Position numbers and translations under genes: made by a program
In this document: positions 33,955 through 41,794 of the stretch, piece by piece
Numbering within the stretch: the first letter of the stretch is position 1
Layout of the letters: every line of letters starts with the position of its first letter
DNA from: Bacteroidetes bacterium B1(2017)
GTDB lineage: Bacteria > Bacteroidota > Bacteroidia > UKL13-3
Direction of reading: 5' to 3'
Assembly (NCBI GenBank): GCA_002256395.1
Contig: NKJG01000004.1
Span: forward strand, 326,270-390,269
Length of the DNA: 64,000 nucleotides
The notes under the pieces: generated by a model
What the model was told of the DNA's origin: nothing
Databases searched by the model: none
What the model saw: the letters and a program-made list of their open reading frames with translations, nothing else

Positions 33955-36900
33955 ATGAAACGAATATTTACCCTACTTTTTTTTGCTCTTTTTTTATCAA
34001 ATTGTGTTTTTTCTCAAGTAACAAGCTCCTCCATTTATGGAAAAGTATTGGATGATAAAAAAGAGGAAGTTATTGGTGCTGTAGTGCGTGTTTTGCATGT
34101 AGAATCAGGAAGTATATATGGTGCACAAACAGATTATGAAGGGAACTATAGAATTGTTGGAATGCGTGTTGGTGGCCCGTATACAGTTACCATTACTTAT
34201 GTTGGATTCAATAAATCAGAACAAACAGGTATTCAACTTTCACTTGGAGAGGCCTATGAACTTAATATTGATTTAAAAGAGGCTAAAACCGAACTAAAGG
34301 AAGTTGTAGTAAAATCAGATAAAGGAAATCCCTTAAATAACCAAAAGCCAGGAACGGTTCAGCAAATTAGTAATGAGCAAATAAAATCCTTACCAACAAT
34401 GGGAAGGAGTTTAGGCGATATCACTCGTTTAGTACCTCAGGGTTCGGGGAATGTTAGTATTGGCGGCTCTAATTCAAGTATTCCATCTTTTGGTGGAGCT
34501 GATGTTAGGTTCAATAATATATCTATTGACGGTTCTGTTTTTAACAATAGTTTTGGTTTATCACCCACTCCTGGTGGTCAAACTGGGGCAAATTTTATTT
34601 CATTGGATGCGGTAGAACAAATACAGGTAAGCCTTGCTCCATATGATGTTAGGCAAGGTGGATTTACAGGGGCAGGTGTAAATATGGTTACTCGTTCTGG
34701 CACAAATACTTGGAAAGGTTCGGTGTTTTATAATTTTAGAAACCAAAATTTGGCAGGTCAAAAAGTTTCAGGTGAGTCTTTAAATTTAAATGATTTTAGC
34801 GTAAACCAAATTGGGTTCAGACTTGGTGGACCAATTATTAAAGACAAACTATTTTTCTTTGTCAATGCCGAAATAGAAAAACGCCTTGATCCTGGAACGA
34901 CCTATAGAGCCAAGACAGATTCCTTGGACCAAGGAACAGGAGTTACTCGTGTACTAGAATCTGATCTAACTAAAATCCAATCTTTTTTAATAGAAAAATA
35001 TGGCTATAACCCAGGAAGTTTTCAAGATTATTACCTTCATACATTTAGTAATAAAGGTGTTCTTAAAGTAGATTATAATATTTCTGCTCGCCATAAATTG
35101 GTGTTTCGAACCAATTATTTGTATTCCTATCGCGACTTACCTATAGCGGCCAGTGGCTCCTTTTCTGGTAGGAGAGATAATGCCTTTGCTATGAGTTTTG
35201 AAAACAGTAATTTTAGACAATATAATCATCTCCTTTCAGGCATTGTGGAACTTAATAGTATGCTAAAAGAAAACCTTGCTAACAATTTAAAAGTGGGTTT
35301 AACGTATAATAAAGATTATAGAGATAATACCAATATATTTCCTTTGGTTGATATTTTGCAAGGAGGTAGAAATTACATCACCTTTGGTACCGACCCATTT
35401 ACCCCCAATAATAAAGTTAGTACGAGCACATTTCAGTTTAGTGATAATTTAAGTTATTACAAAGGAAAACACTATTTTTCAGCTGGCGTTTCATTCGAAT
35501 ACTTTGATTTCAAAAATGTATTTACACCTTATTTCCAAGGGCAATTTGCTTTTAAAAGCCTCGATGATTTTTATAAATCTGCTGCTGGGGATACCTCAGT
35601 TGTTTTGCAAAGATATCGTCAGGGGTATTCAACAACTGGTAACCAAATTCCTACTGCAAATACCCGATCCAATTTTAGTAGTATTTATGCGCAAGATGAA
35701 TATACCTTCAAAAAATGGGTATTAACCGCAGGAGTTCGTATTGACTATTCTTCATTTGCAAAAACGGCAAAAGAAAATATAGCCGTTACAACTATGAATT
35801 TCATTGATCAAAATGGTGCAAGCACGCAGTATAATACTGGCACTTTGCCAAAACCATCACTATTAGTTTCTCCTCGATTTGGTTTTAATTATAAGCATAG
35901 CGAATCCATACGAGTTAGAGGTGGAACTGGTTTGTTTACAGGCAGACCAGCTTTTGTTTTTATTGGAAACCAAGTGTCAAATAACGGTATTAGCCAAGGT
36001 TCAATTTTTTCAAATAATACCAATCAATTTCCATTTAATAGCACACCATCCTATTATACTCCTGCAAACCCTGCCTTGCCAAGCTCTTATTCTTTATCAT
36101 TAACTCAAAATAATTATCGCTATCCTCAAGTTTGGAGATCAAGTTTGGCTATAGATAAAAAGATAAATTGGAAGGAATTAGTTGTATCGCTTGAAGGGGT
36201 TGTAACCAAGCAAATCAATAATTTTAGGTATATTAATGCAAATCAATCGGCCTTAAAAGATAGCATGAAATTTAATGGACCAGATACTCGTCAACGCTAT
36301 TATGGATCCTATGGTTTAGCTTCTTCAGATAGAATTAATGCGCCAGTTACCGATGCAATTGTACTAGTAAATACAAAAGAAGGTTTTGCTTATACTGTAA
36401 CGTTTAAAGCTGAAATGAAACCAGGTAAATTAAGTTCAGTTTTTATTGCCTACAATTTTGGTGTAGCTAAAGATTTGGGTTCGGCAGGGTCCGTTTCATA
36501 TAATTCATGGGCTTCCTATTTTACTGTGAATGGAAATAACAATCCTACTTTAAGTTTTTCAGATTATGATCAACGCCACAGATGGGTGGCCGCTATTTCA
36601 CAAAAAATTAATTGGAGTCAAAGTCAATCAACCAATATAACCTTGTTTGCAGAAGCTAGAAATGGTTCTAGATTTTCTTATGCCTATGCTGGCGATATGA
36701 ATGGCGATGGTTTGTTTGGGAATGATTTAATATATGTCCCAAAAGATAAATCTGAAATGAATTTTGAAAATTATACAAGTGGTTCCATTACCTATACCGC
36801 TGCCGAGCAAGCCGATGCCTTTGATGCTTTTATTGAAAAAGATGCCTATTTAAAAACCCGCAGAGGTATGTATGCCGAACGCAATGCAGCAATTATGCCT

Positions 36901-37194
36901 TGGGTAAATAGAATTGATTTGTCTATTTCTCATGATGTAAGTAAACAAAAAATGGGCGGTCTACAAATTCGATTGGATGTGTTTAACTTTGCCCATATTT
37001 TTAATAGTAATTGGGGTGTGGCTTCCGTTCCGCAAAACACAAACCCATTGCAATTTATGAGTACCGATGCTCAAGGAAAACCTGTTTACAGGATGGTGGC
37101 TGTAAACAATTCTTTAAATTATAGTTCATTTACTAACAGTAAAAATATTTCGGATACTTGGCAAGTGCAATTAGGGGTGAGGTATACTTTCTAA
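33955..37194 (+). CDS. TonB-dependent receptor with carboxypeptidase-regulatory domain (Oar-like)
   Basis: The 1079-aa outer-membrane protein has a signal peptide (ends CVFSQ), a carboxypeptidase regulatory-like domain (SSIYGKVLDDKKEEVIGAVVRV), a plug region (NQKPGTVQQISNEQIKSLPTMGRSLGDITRLVPQG) and a 22-strand-type barrel ending in WQVQLGVRYTF. The arrangement is that of the Oar-like family, large TonB receptors whose substrates are mostly unknown. It follows the DUF4337 gene by one base. A strong intrinsic terminator lies just downstream (37206-37243). Confidence 0.9.
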   Translation: MKRIFTLLFFALFLSNCVFSQVTSSSIYGKVLDDKKEEVIGAVVRVLHVESGSIYGAQTDYEGNYRIVGMRVGGPYTVTITYVGFNKSEQTGIQLSLGEAYELNIDLKEAKTELKEVVVKSDKGNPLNNQKPGTVQQISNEQIKSLPTMGRSLGDITRLVPQGSGNVSIGGSNSSIPSFGGADVRFNNISIDGSVFNNSFGLSPTPGGQTGANFISLDAVEQIQVSLAPYDVRQGGFTGAGVNMVTRSGTNTWKGSVFYNFRNQNLAGQKVSGESLNLNDFSVNQIGFRLGGPIIKDKLFFFVNAEIEKRLDPGTTYRAKTDSLDQGTGVTRVLESDLTKIQSFLIEKYGYNPGSFQDYYLHTFSNKGVLKVDYNISARHKLVFRTNYLYSYRDLPIAASGSFSGRRDNAFAMSFENSNFRQYNHLLSGIVELNSMLKENLANNLKVGLTYNKDYRDNTNIFPLVDILQGGRNYITFGTDPFTPNNKVSTSTFQFSDNLSYYKGKHYFSAGVSFEYFDFKNVFTPYFQGQFAFKSLDDFYKSAAGDTSVVLQRYRQGYSTTGNQIPTANTRSNFSSIYAQDEYTFKKWVLTAGVRIDYSSFAKTAKENIAVTTMNFIDQNGASTQYNTGTLPKPSLLVSPRFGFNYKHSESIRVRGGTGLFTGRPAFVFIGNQVSNNGISQGSIFSNNTNQFPFNSTPSYYTPANPALPSSYSLSLTQNNYRYPQVWRSSLAIDKKINWKELVVSLEGVVTKQINNFRYINANQSALKDSMKFNGPDTRQRYYGSYGLASSDRINAPVTDAIVLVNTKEGFAYTVTFKAEMKPGKLSSVFIAYNFGVAKDLGSAGSVSYNSWASYFTVNGNNNPTLSFSDYDQRHRWVAAISQKINWSQSQSTNITLFAEARNGSRFSYAYAGDMNGDGLFGNDLIYVPKDKSEMNFENYTSGSITYTAAEQADAFDAFIEKDAYLKTRRGMYAERNAAIMPWVNRIDLSISHDVSKQKMGGLQIRLDVFNFAHIFNSNWGVASVPQNTNPLQFMSTDAQGKPVYRMVAVNNSLNYSSFTNSKNISDTWQVQLGVRYTF

Positions 37195-37205
37195 AATATG
37201 AAACT

Positions 37206-37243
37206 AAAAAAGCCAGCTCAAATTTTTTTGAGCGGGCTTTTTT
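37206..37243. terminator. Bidirectional intrinsic terminator after the TonB receptor
   Basis: AAAAAAGCC (37206-37214) pairs with GGCTTTTTT (37235-37243), and GCTCAAA (37216-37222) pairs with TTTGAGC (37227-37233), with one A-G mismatch and a TTTT loop. The A-tract and T-tract allow termination in both directions, serving the receptor (+) and the small gene (-). Confidence 0.8.
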
Positions 37244-37244
37244 A

Positions 37245-37352
37245 TTATTTACTCATTAAAAAATTTACGATAATTCCAATCGCAATTATTATAATGAATA
37301 CGACGCCCATAACGGTGTTTCCGCGTTGTTGGCGTTTTTCTTCTTCTGTCAT
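37245..37352 (-). CDS. Small 35-aa single-span membrane protein
   Basis: An ATG at 37352 opens 35 codons to a TAA at 37247-37245. The product has a charged N-terminus (MTEEEKRQQRGNT), then one hydrophobic segment (VMGVVFIIIIAIGIIVNFLM) and a short SK tail. This acidic/basic head plus single helix is a common shape of real small membrane proteins. It reads directly into the bidirectional terminator at 37206-37243, which would make no sense without a leftward transcript. No clear promoter or Shine-Dalgarno was found. No family is recognised. Confidence 0.6.
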   Translation of the reverse strand: MTEEEKRQQRGNTVMGVVFIIIIAIGIIVNFLMSK

Positions 37353-37469
37353 ACTTAAAAAATTATAGATTAATAAAGTCTTAATGGGTAGCTCAAACCC
37401 AATTATGGTTTAAGCATTTTGAACCTAAATGTAATTACACTCCAATTATGGAGGTAAAAAAGTCTTGTT

Positions 37470-37802
37470 TTATAATCTTAAAATTCTAAGCTTTAAATAG
37501 GTTGGTGAATTAATTTTGCCTTGAATATAAAGGGCAAATTCTTCTACAAAAAGTAAACGCTTGGTAATAAAAACTGGAGTGTTTTCTTTAGTGTGAAAAT
37601 TACTCCCTTTAACCAAAGTTCTTATTCCAGCAAAATAAACCGGATGCTCAGCAACTTCAATGGGCGAATCTACTGAATGACTGATATTGAACTCGAACGT
37701 ATTTTCATGAACCGTTTTACTCTCGGTATTTATAGCAATTCCCTTTATGGAAATCACTATCAATAAGATTAGGAAGCAAAAATGTTTAAGAGTGTTTTTC
37801 AC
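37470..37802 (-). CDS. Small exported protein of unknown function
   Basis: The 110-aa protein has an N-terminal signal peptide (KHFCFLILLIVISIKGIA) and no recognisable domain. The mature part (about 85 aa) contains HPVYFAGIRTLVKGSNFHTKENTPVFITKRLLFVEEFALYIQGK. It lies 117 bases upstream of the 35-aa gene, on the same strand. It may be lineage-specific; it could also be a chance frame, but the signal peptide favours a gene. Confidence 0.45.
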   Translation of the reverse strand: MKNTLKHFCFLILLIVISIKGIAINTESKTVHENTFEFNISHSVDSPIEVAEHPVYFAGIRTLVKGSNFHTKENTPVFITKRLLFVEEFALYIQGKINSPTYLKLRILRL

Positions 37803-37935
37803 TAAATCGAGCCTTCAATTTGTTAGCGCAAGTATAGTCCATTTTCCATCCAATTATAAATTGGCAAATCTCACGAAACTGTCAAAATCCCTGAAAAGTG
37901 TATTAGGTTCAAGTTTTTACTCATTTTTTTTAACT

Positions 37936-37943
37936 TATATTCG
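37936..37943 (+). promoter_or_regulatory. -7 box of the 37963 T9SS gene
   Basis: TATATTCG, the TAnnTTCG variant, lies 19 bases before the ATG at 37963 and excludes the long upstream in-frame extension. Confidence 0.5.
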
Positions 37944-37962
37944 CAATCTACCAGATACCCAT

Positions 37963-39612
37963 ATGAGAAATTATTTAAGTATTTTATTTGCATCCTTTGC
38001 TTTGTTTACCCAAGCCCAGATTACAGTTTCGTTGTCTGATTATGGAAAAATTGGTGATAAAACATATATCGCAATTGATACTCCTGTTGCGTCTTCAATA
38101 GTTCCTACAATTATGCTAACTGGTGCCAATAAAACCTGGAATTTTGCTTCAGGGGTAATAGCAAATACCTACGATTCTTTTATGTATGTAGCTCCGGCCG
38201 CAAATGCACCTAGTGGTGCTAACCTTAAAATTCTTTCTAGTACTATTGGCCAACAATACAACCAAGTTGATGCCTCAGGTGTTAAAATGATTATTGATAG
38301 ATCCAACAATAAAATAGATGGATTGAATTTTAAGATTCTTTCTTTTCCATTAACTTATGGAAATACCATTGTAGATTCTTTACATTATTATAAGGCAGGT
38401 ACCCCAACAGATTTTAATGCCCCAATGTTAGCAACCATCGGTTACGATTCTGTTCGTGCCGAGATTCACTTACATGATTCAAGTACCTGTGTTGGCTACG
38501 GAACCTTAGTTTTGCCTGATACCTCACTTTCTGTTTTACAGGTTAAAATTACCACTGTTACCAATACAAATTTATATGCCCATTCGGCCTTTACAGGTTG
38601 GGTAAACATTAATTCATTAGCTAATATTCAAGAAAATCAACGGATCATTGAATACCAATGGTATGGAAAAAATACCAAAGGGTATATGGCCAGAGCCTTA
38701 ATGGATACAACAGGGCAAAAAGCTCAAAATTTTATTTATCGTGTTCGCAAAATAACCATTCCCAAATTAGTGGCTATTAGCCCAGCAGTGGGTATGCAAA
38801 CACAAAATTTAGATGTGCATGTCTTTGGTTTGTATACTCATTTTACTCAAGGTAGCAGCCTATCCGTAAATGTAAGACTAGGCGCAAGCAAACTTTTTGT
38901 AAATTCTGTAACAGTAATAAATGATACCGCCTTAACGGTTAATGTGAGTGTGTTAAATACAAATCAATTGGGTAATTATGATGTGGTGATAAACGACCCA
39001 ATTAGTGGCGTTCTAACCATGTCTGGTGCTTTTAAAGTAGTGCCTTTACCTTCTCTTAAAGCGCTTAGCCCAGCTTCTGCAGCCAGAGCAGCAACACATA
39101 CAATTTCTGTTTATGGAATTAGTACCCATTTCAAATCTGATTCATCAAGCTTTGTTGCTAATTTCTATGAGGTAGGTGCATTAAGTACTAACGTAAAAGT
39201 AATTGGCCGTACCCTAGTAAATGATACGTTTGTAAAACTACAAGTTAGCATAGACGCTGCTGCAAACAAAACAGTTTATACACTTAAAGTTGGAACCAGC
39301 ATCGACGGATTATTGGCCTTAGTAGATTCGTTTAGGGTTGATAATGCAACTGGTATAACGATAAATTCTAAGGATGAATCCTTAGCAATTGTGTATCCAA
39401 ATCCTGTAAGCAATTACCTTAATTTTGATTTCAAAAACACCTTGCCATGTACTATTTCGGTAGTTAATACGATGGGTGAATTGGTATTAACAGAAAGAAT
39501 GGGGGAGGCTAAGAAAAGTATTTCTATAGAATCATTAGCCGCTGGAATTTACCTGCTTACTATTGAACAAGGAAACTCCATTCAACGAATAAAGCTTATT
39601 AAACAAGACTAA
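37963..39612 (+). CDS. Secreted protein with T9SS type A sorting domain
   Basis: The 549-aa protein starts with a signal peptide (MRNYLSILFASFALFTQAQ). The N-terminal 250 residues have no clear family. Two IPT-like beta-sandwich repeats follow (VAISPAVGMQTQNLDVHVFGLYTHF and KALSPASAARAATHTISVYGISTHF, about 85 aa apart). The end is a T9SS type A domain (AIVYPNPVSNYLNFDF to GIYLLTIEQGNSIQRIKLIKQ). It would be exported across the outer membrane by the type IX system. The in-frame codons back to 37747 are non-coding because they lie upstream of the promoter box. Confidence 0.82.
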   Translation: MRNYLSILFASFALFTQAQITVSLSDYGKIGDKTYIAIDTPVASSIVPTIMLTGANKTWNFASGVIANTYDSFMYVAPAANAPSGANLKILSSTIGQQYNQVDASGVKMIIDRSNNKIDGLNFKILSFPLTYGNTIVDSLHYYKAGTPTDFNAPMLATIGYDSVRAEIHLHDSSTCVGYGTLVLPDTSLSVLQVKITTVTNTNLYAHSAFTGWVNINSLANIQENQRIIEYQWYGKNTKGYMARALMDTTGQKAQNFIYRVRKITIPKLVAISPAVGMQTQNLDVHVFGLYTHFTQGSSLSVNVRLGASKLFVNSVTVINDTALTVNVSVLNTNQLGNYDVVINDPISGVLTMSGAFKVVPLPSLKALSPASAARAATHTISVYGISTHFKSDSSSFVANFYEVGALSTNVKVIGRTLVNDTFVKLQVSIDAAANKTVYTLKVGTSIDGLLALVDSFRVDNATGITINSKDESLAIVYPNPVSNYLNFDFKNTLPCTISVVNTMGELVLTERMGEAKKSISIESLAAGIYLLTIEQGNSIQRIKLIKQD

Positions 39613-39621
39613 AGCTAAAAG

Positions 39622-40035
39622 CTATAGGTAGTGAATCTCAAACTTTACAGGGCAAATTTTAGCTAGCATCGCACTCACTCCACAGTAGGTATCCTTTGAA
39701 AGGTTCATTGCCTTTTCCATCTTTTCAGGCTCCGTAATTTTAATAAAATAATGAACCCTAATTTCGGTATATACTCTTGGATGTTCATCGCTTAAATCTG
39801 CTTCTACATCAATGGCAAAATCGCTAAAGGTTGCTCGCATTTTTGTTAATACAGAAACAACATCCATACCAGTGCAACCAGCAAGAGCGCTAAGCATTAG
39901 GGGTTTTGGATTCGGTCCGGTATTATCTCCACCACCTGCAGCTACGGTATCTATTAAAATATGATGCCCATTTATTTGGCTATCAAAAGCCATTTTACCG
40001 GTATATTCTGTATGTGTTTTATGAATGGTGCCCAT
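39622..40035 (-). CDS. OsmC family protein
   Basis: The 137-aa protein matches the OsmC/Ohr fold: MGTIHKTHTEYTGKMAFDSQING at the start, KPLMLSALAGCTGMDVVSVLTKMR in the middle with one redox Cys, and a C-terminal DTYCGVSAMLAKICPVKFEIHYL with further Cys. OsmC proteins reduce organic hydroperoxides or handle sulfane sulfur through paired cysteines. It is the last gene of a three-gene unit (cstB-like, DUF6132, osmC) and its ATG lies 17 bases inside the end of the DUF6132 gene. That context suggests a role in persulfide or peroxide defence. The longer in-frame start at 40083 is rejected for lack of similarity. Confidence 0.85.
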   Translation of the reverse strand: MGTIHKTHTEYTGKMAFDSQINGHHILIDTVAAGGGDNTGPNPKPLMLSALAGCTGMDVVSVLTKMRATFSDFAIDVEADLSDEHPRVYTEIRVHYFIKITEPEKMEKAMNLSKDTYCGVSAMLAKICPVKFEIHYL

Positions 40036-40237
40036 TTTCTTTTTCCTCTTTTTTTGCTTTTGATTGATTAAATAAATCACCAATTAATCCACCCATAAAT
40101 AATCCATATAAGGTACTGTTTATTGGGCTAGAGGTTATGGCGCATGTGCCACTTGCACATCCTACAAAGTAATAATAGGCATATCCTGCCATGCTTCCTA
40201 AAACCGCACCAATGGCAATTTTTTTGTATTTATGCAT
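40019..40237 (-). CDS. DUF6132 family small membrane protein
   Basis: The 72-aa protein has a glycine-rich first helix (KIAIGAVLGSMAGYAYYYFVG), the conserved CASGTCAITSSPINSTLYGLFMGGLIGDLF and a basic tail. The paired Cys and the GTCxITSxP motif are what I recognise as DUF6132, a small family seen beside sulfur-handling genes in Bacteroidota. Function is unknown; a role with membrane sulfur transport is a guess from context. It overlaps the following osmC gene by 17 bases. Confidence 0.8.
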   Translation of the reverse strand: MHKYKKIAIGAVLGSMAGYAYYYFVGCASGTCAITSSPINSTLYGLFMGGLIGDLFNQSKAKKEEKENGHHS

Positions 40238-40272
40238 ACTGTTTACCTAATATCCTTTATTTGAATTAATCC

Positions 40273-41646
40273 TTATGCTGGTATTACAAGCATAAACCCA
40301 TTTTCCTTAATTTTGTTTATACCACCCTTTACATTTATGATGTTTGTAAATCCATGTTTCTTCATTATAGATGCAGCCATCATACTTCTATACCCACCTG
40401 CACAATGTATTAGGTAACGTTGGTTTTTATCTAAATTAACCAATCTGCTTTCTAGTTTACTTAATGGAATTAATTCTGCACCTTCCATTACGCCAGAGTT
40501 CCATTCACTTGGATTTCTTACATCTATAATGGTATGCATATCAATTCCTAAAATTTCTTCTGGCTCAATTGAATCTACGGTTTCTATAGGTTTGCCCTGA
40601 ACCAACCAAGCTTCAAATCCTCCTTTTAAATAACCATACACATGCTCGTAACCAACTCTAGCTAATCTCAAAATTGCTTCTGATTCTTTGCCTTCATCAG
40701 CCACCACAAGTATTGGTTTGGCCTGATCTATCAGCGAACCTACCCATACTGCATATTGTCCATTTAAACCTATGTTTATGCTTCCTGGCAAAAATCCCTT
40801 TTCAAAGGTATTTGCATCACGTGCATCTAGAATTATAGCTCCTTTTACAACTTCTTCCTCAAAGGTTTTTGGGTCAAGGCCAATTGCATTGCGAGCCATT
40901 ATCTCATCTATATTTTCGTATCCATTTTTGTTTATACCAGCATCCATAAAGAAGTATTTTGGAGGATCCTCTAATCCTTCGGTAACCTTTAATACAAACT
41001 CATCTTTTGTAGCACAACAAAGGGCATAATTCACTTTCTTTTGGATTCCAATAGTGGTTTGTGTTTCTTTCCCAATATTTTTTCCGCAGGCCGAACCAGC
41101 TCCATGTCCTGGATAAATAATAACATCATCGGCCAATGGCATTATCTTACTTTGAATCGACTCAAATAATAATCCAGCTAAATCTTCTTTACTTAAGTCA
41201 GATTTTACAGCTAAATCAGGTCTTCCAACATCGCCTACAAAAACGGTATCTCCTGTAAAAACAGAATGGTTTTCGCCTTTTTCATCGCGTAACAACAAGC
41301 ACATAGATTCTAAAGTATGACCCGGAGTGTGCAATAATTTTAAACTTATTTTGCCCAATTGAAAAACTTCCTCATCCTCTGCCACATAAATATCATATCC
41401 CGCTTGGGCAGTTGGTCCATAAACTATTTTTGCTCCAGTTTTGCGAGCAAGGTCAATATGTCCGCTTACAAAATCTGCATGAAAATGAGTCTCAAAAACA
41501 TATTTAATAACAGCGCCTCTGCTTTCGGCTAAGTCAATATATGGATCTGTTTCTCTTAGCGGATCAATAATGGCAGCCTCTCCATTACTCTCAATATAAT
41601 AGGCTGCTTCGGCTAAGCAATTGGTGTACAGTTGTTGAATATACAT
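40273..41646 (-). CDS. CstB-like persulfide dioxygenase-rhodanese fusion
   Basis: The 457-aa protein has an N-terminal metallo-beta-lactamase-fold persulfide dioxygenase (iron ligands by family pattern H54, H110 and D133; THFHADF, HTPGHTLES, TGDTVFVGDVGRPDL). A rhodanese-like domain (about 265-350) follows whose active-site loop reads VADEGK with no Cys, so it is a pseudo-rhodanese. The active rhodanese domain (365-457) has C415 in LIHCAGGYRS. This PDO, pseudo-rhodanese, rhodanese order is that of staphylococcal CstB, which oxidises persulfides to thiosulfate. It leads an operon with DUF6132 and OsmC. Two Crp/Fnr-like palindromes lie just upstream of its promoter. Confidence 0.9.
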   Translation of the reverse strand: MYIQQLYTNCLAEAAYYIESNGEAAIIDPLRETDPYIDLAESRGAVIKYVFETHFHADFVSGHIDLARKTGAKIVYGPTAQAGYDIYVAEDEEVFQLGKISLKLLHTPGHTLESMCLLLRDEKGENHSVFTGDTVFVGDVGRPDLAVKSDLSKEDLAGLLFESIQSKIMPLADDVIIYPGHGAGSACGKNIGKETQTTIGIQKKVNYALCCATKDEFVLKVTEGLEDPPKYFFMDAGINKNGYENIDEIMARNAIGLDPKTFEEEVVKGAIILDARDANTFEKGFLPGSINIGLNGQYAVWVGSLIDQAKPILVVADEGKESEAILRLARVGYEHVYGYLKGGFEAWLVQGKPIETVDSIEPEEILGIDMHTIIDVRNPSEWNSGVMEGAELIPLSKLESRLVNLDKNQRYLIHCAGGYRSMMAASIMKKHGFTNIINVKGGINKIKENGFMLVIPA

Positions 41647-41666
41647 AGCTTGGTTTTATGTGTTCC

Positions 41667-41696
41667 CAAATATGTTGTTTTCCTCAATAAAAACAA
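41667..41696 (-). promoter_or_regulatory. Promoter of the cstB-like operon
   Basis: Reverse strand: TTG (41696-41694), 19 bases, CATATTTG (41674-41667), one mismatch from TAnnTTTG. The predicted start of transcription is near 41663, about 17 bases before the ATG at 41646. The palindrome at 41697-41710 abuts the TTG. Confidence 0.6.
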
Positions 41697-41710
41697 GTGA
41701 TGCGCATCAC
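41697..41710. promoter_or_regulatory. Perfect palindromic operator, Crp/Fnr-like, centred near -41
   Basis: GTGATGCGCATCAC is its own reverse complement. Its arms GTGAT and ATCAC with a 4-base core match the 5-4-5 layout of FNR/Crp-family sites. It lies immediately upstream of the -33 element of the cstB-like operon, with its centre about 40.5 bases before the predicted start, the class II activator position. Confidence 0.6.
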
Positions 41711-41718
41711 CACAAACG

Positions 41719-41732
41719 CTGATTAAAATCAG
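41719..41732. promoter_or_regulatory. Second Crp/Fnr-like palindromic site, centred near -62
   Basis: CTGATTAAAATCAG has arms CTGAT and ATCAG around a 4-base core, the same 5-4-5 layout as the site at 41697. The centre-to-centre distance is 22 bp, two helical turns, placing this site on the same DNA face. It might also serve the divergent glycosyltransferase gene. Confidence 0.55.
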
Positions 41733-41794
41733 TTCTTAAGGCCTTATTTTGGCTTAATTGAATGTTCAAAAATTAAAATACCTATCTTGCCCCC

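Noticed and set aside
37399..37451. Direct repeat of CCAATTATGG at 37399-37408 and 37442-37451 between two small genes
   Set aside because: Only two 10-base copies, each able to form a short weak hairpin; too little for a claim of a regulatory site or repeat family.
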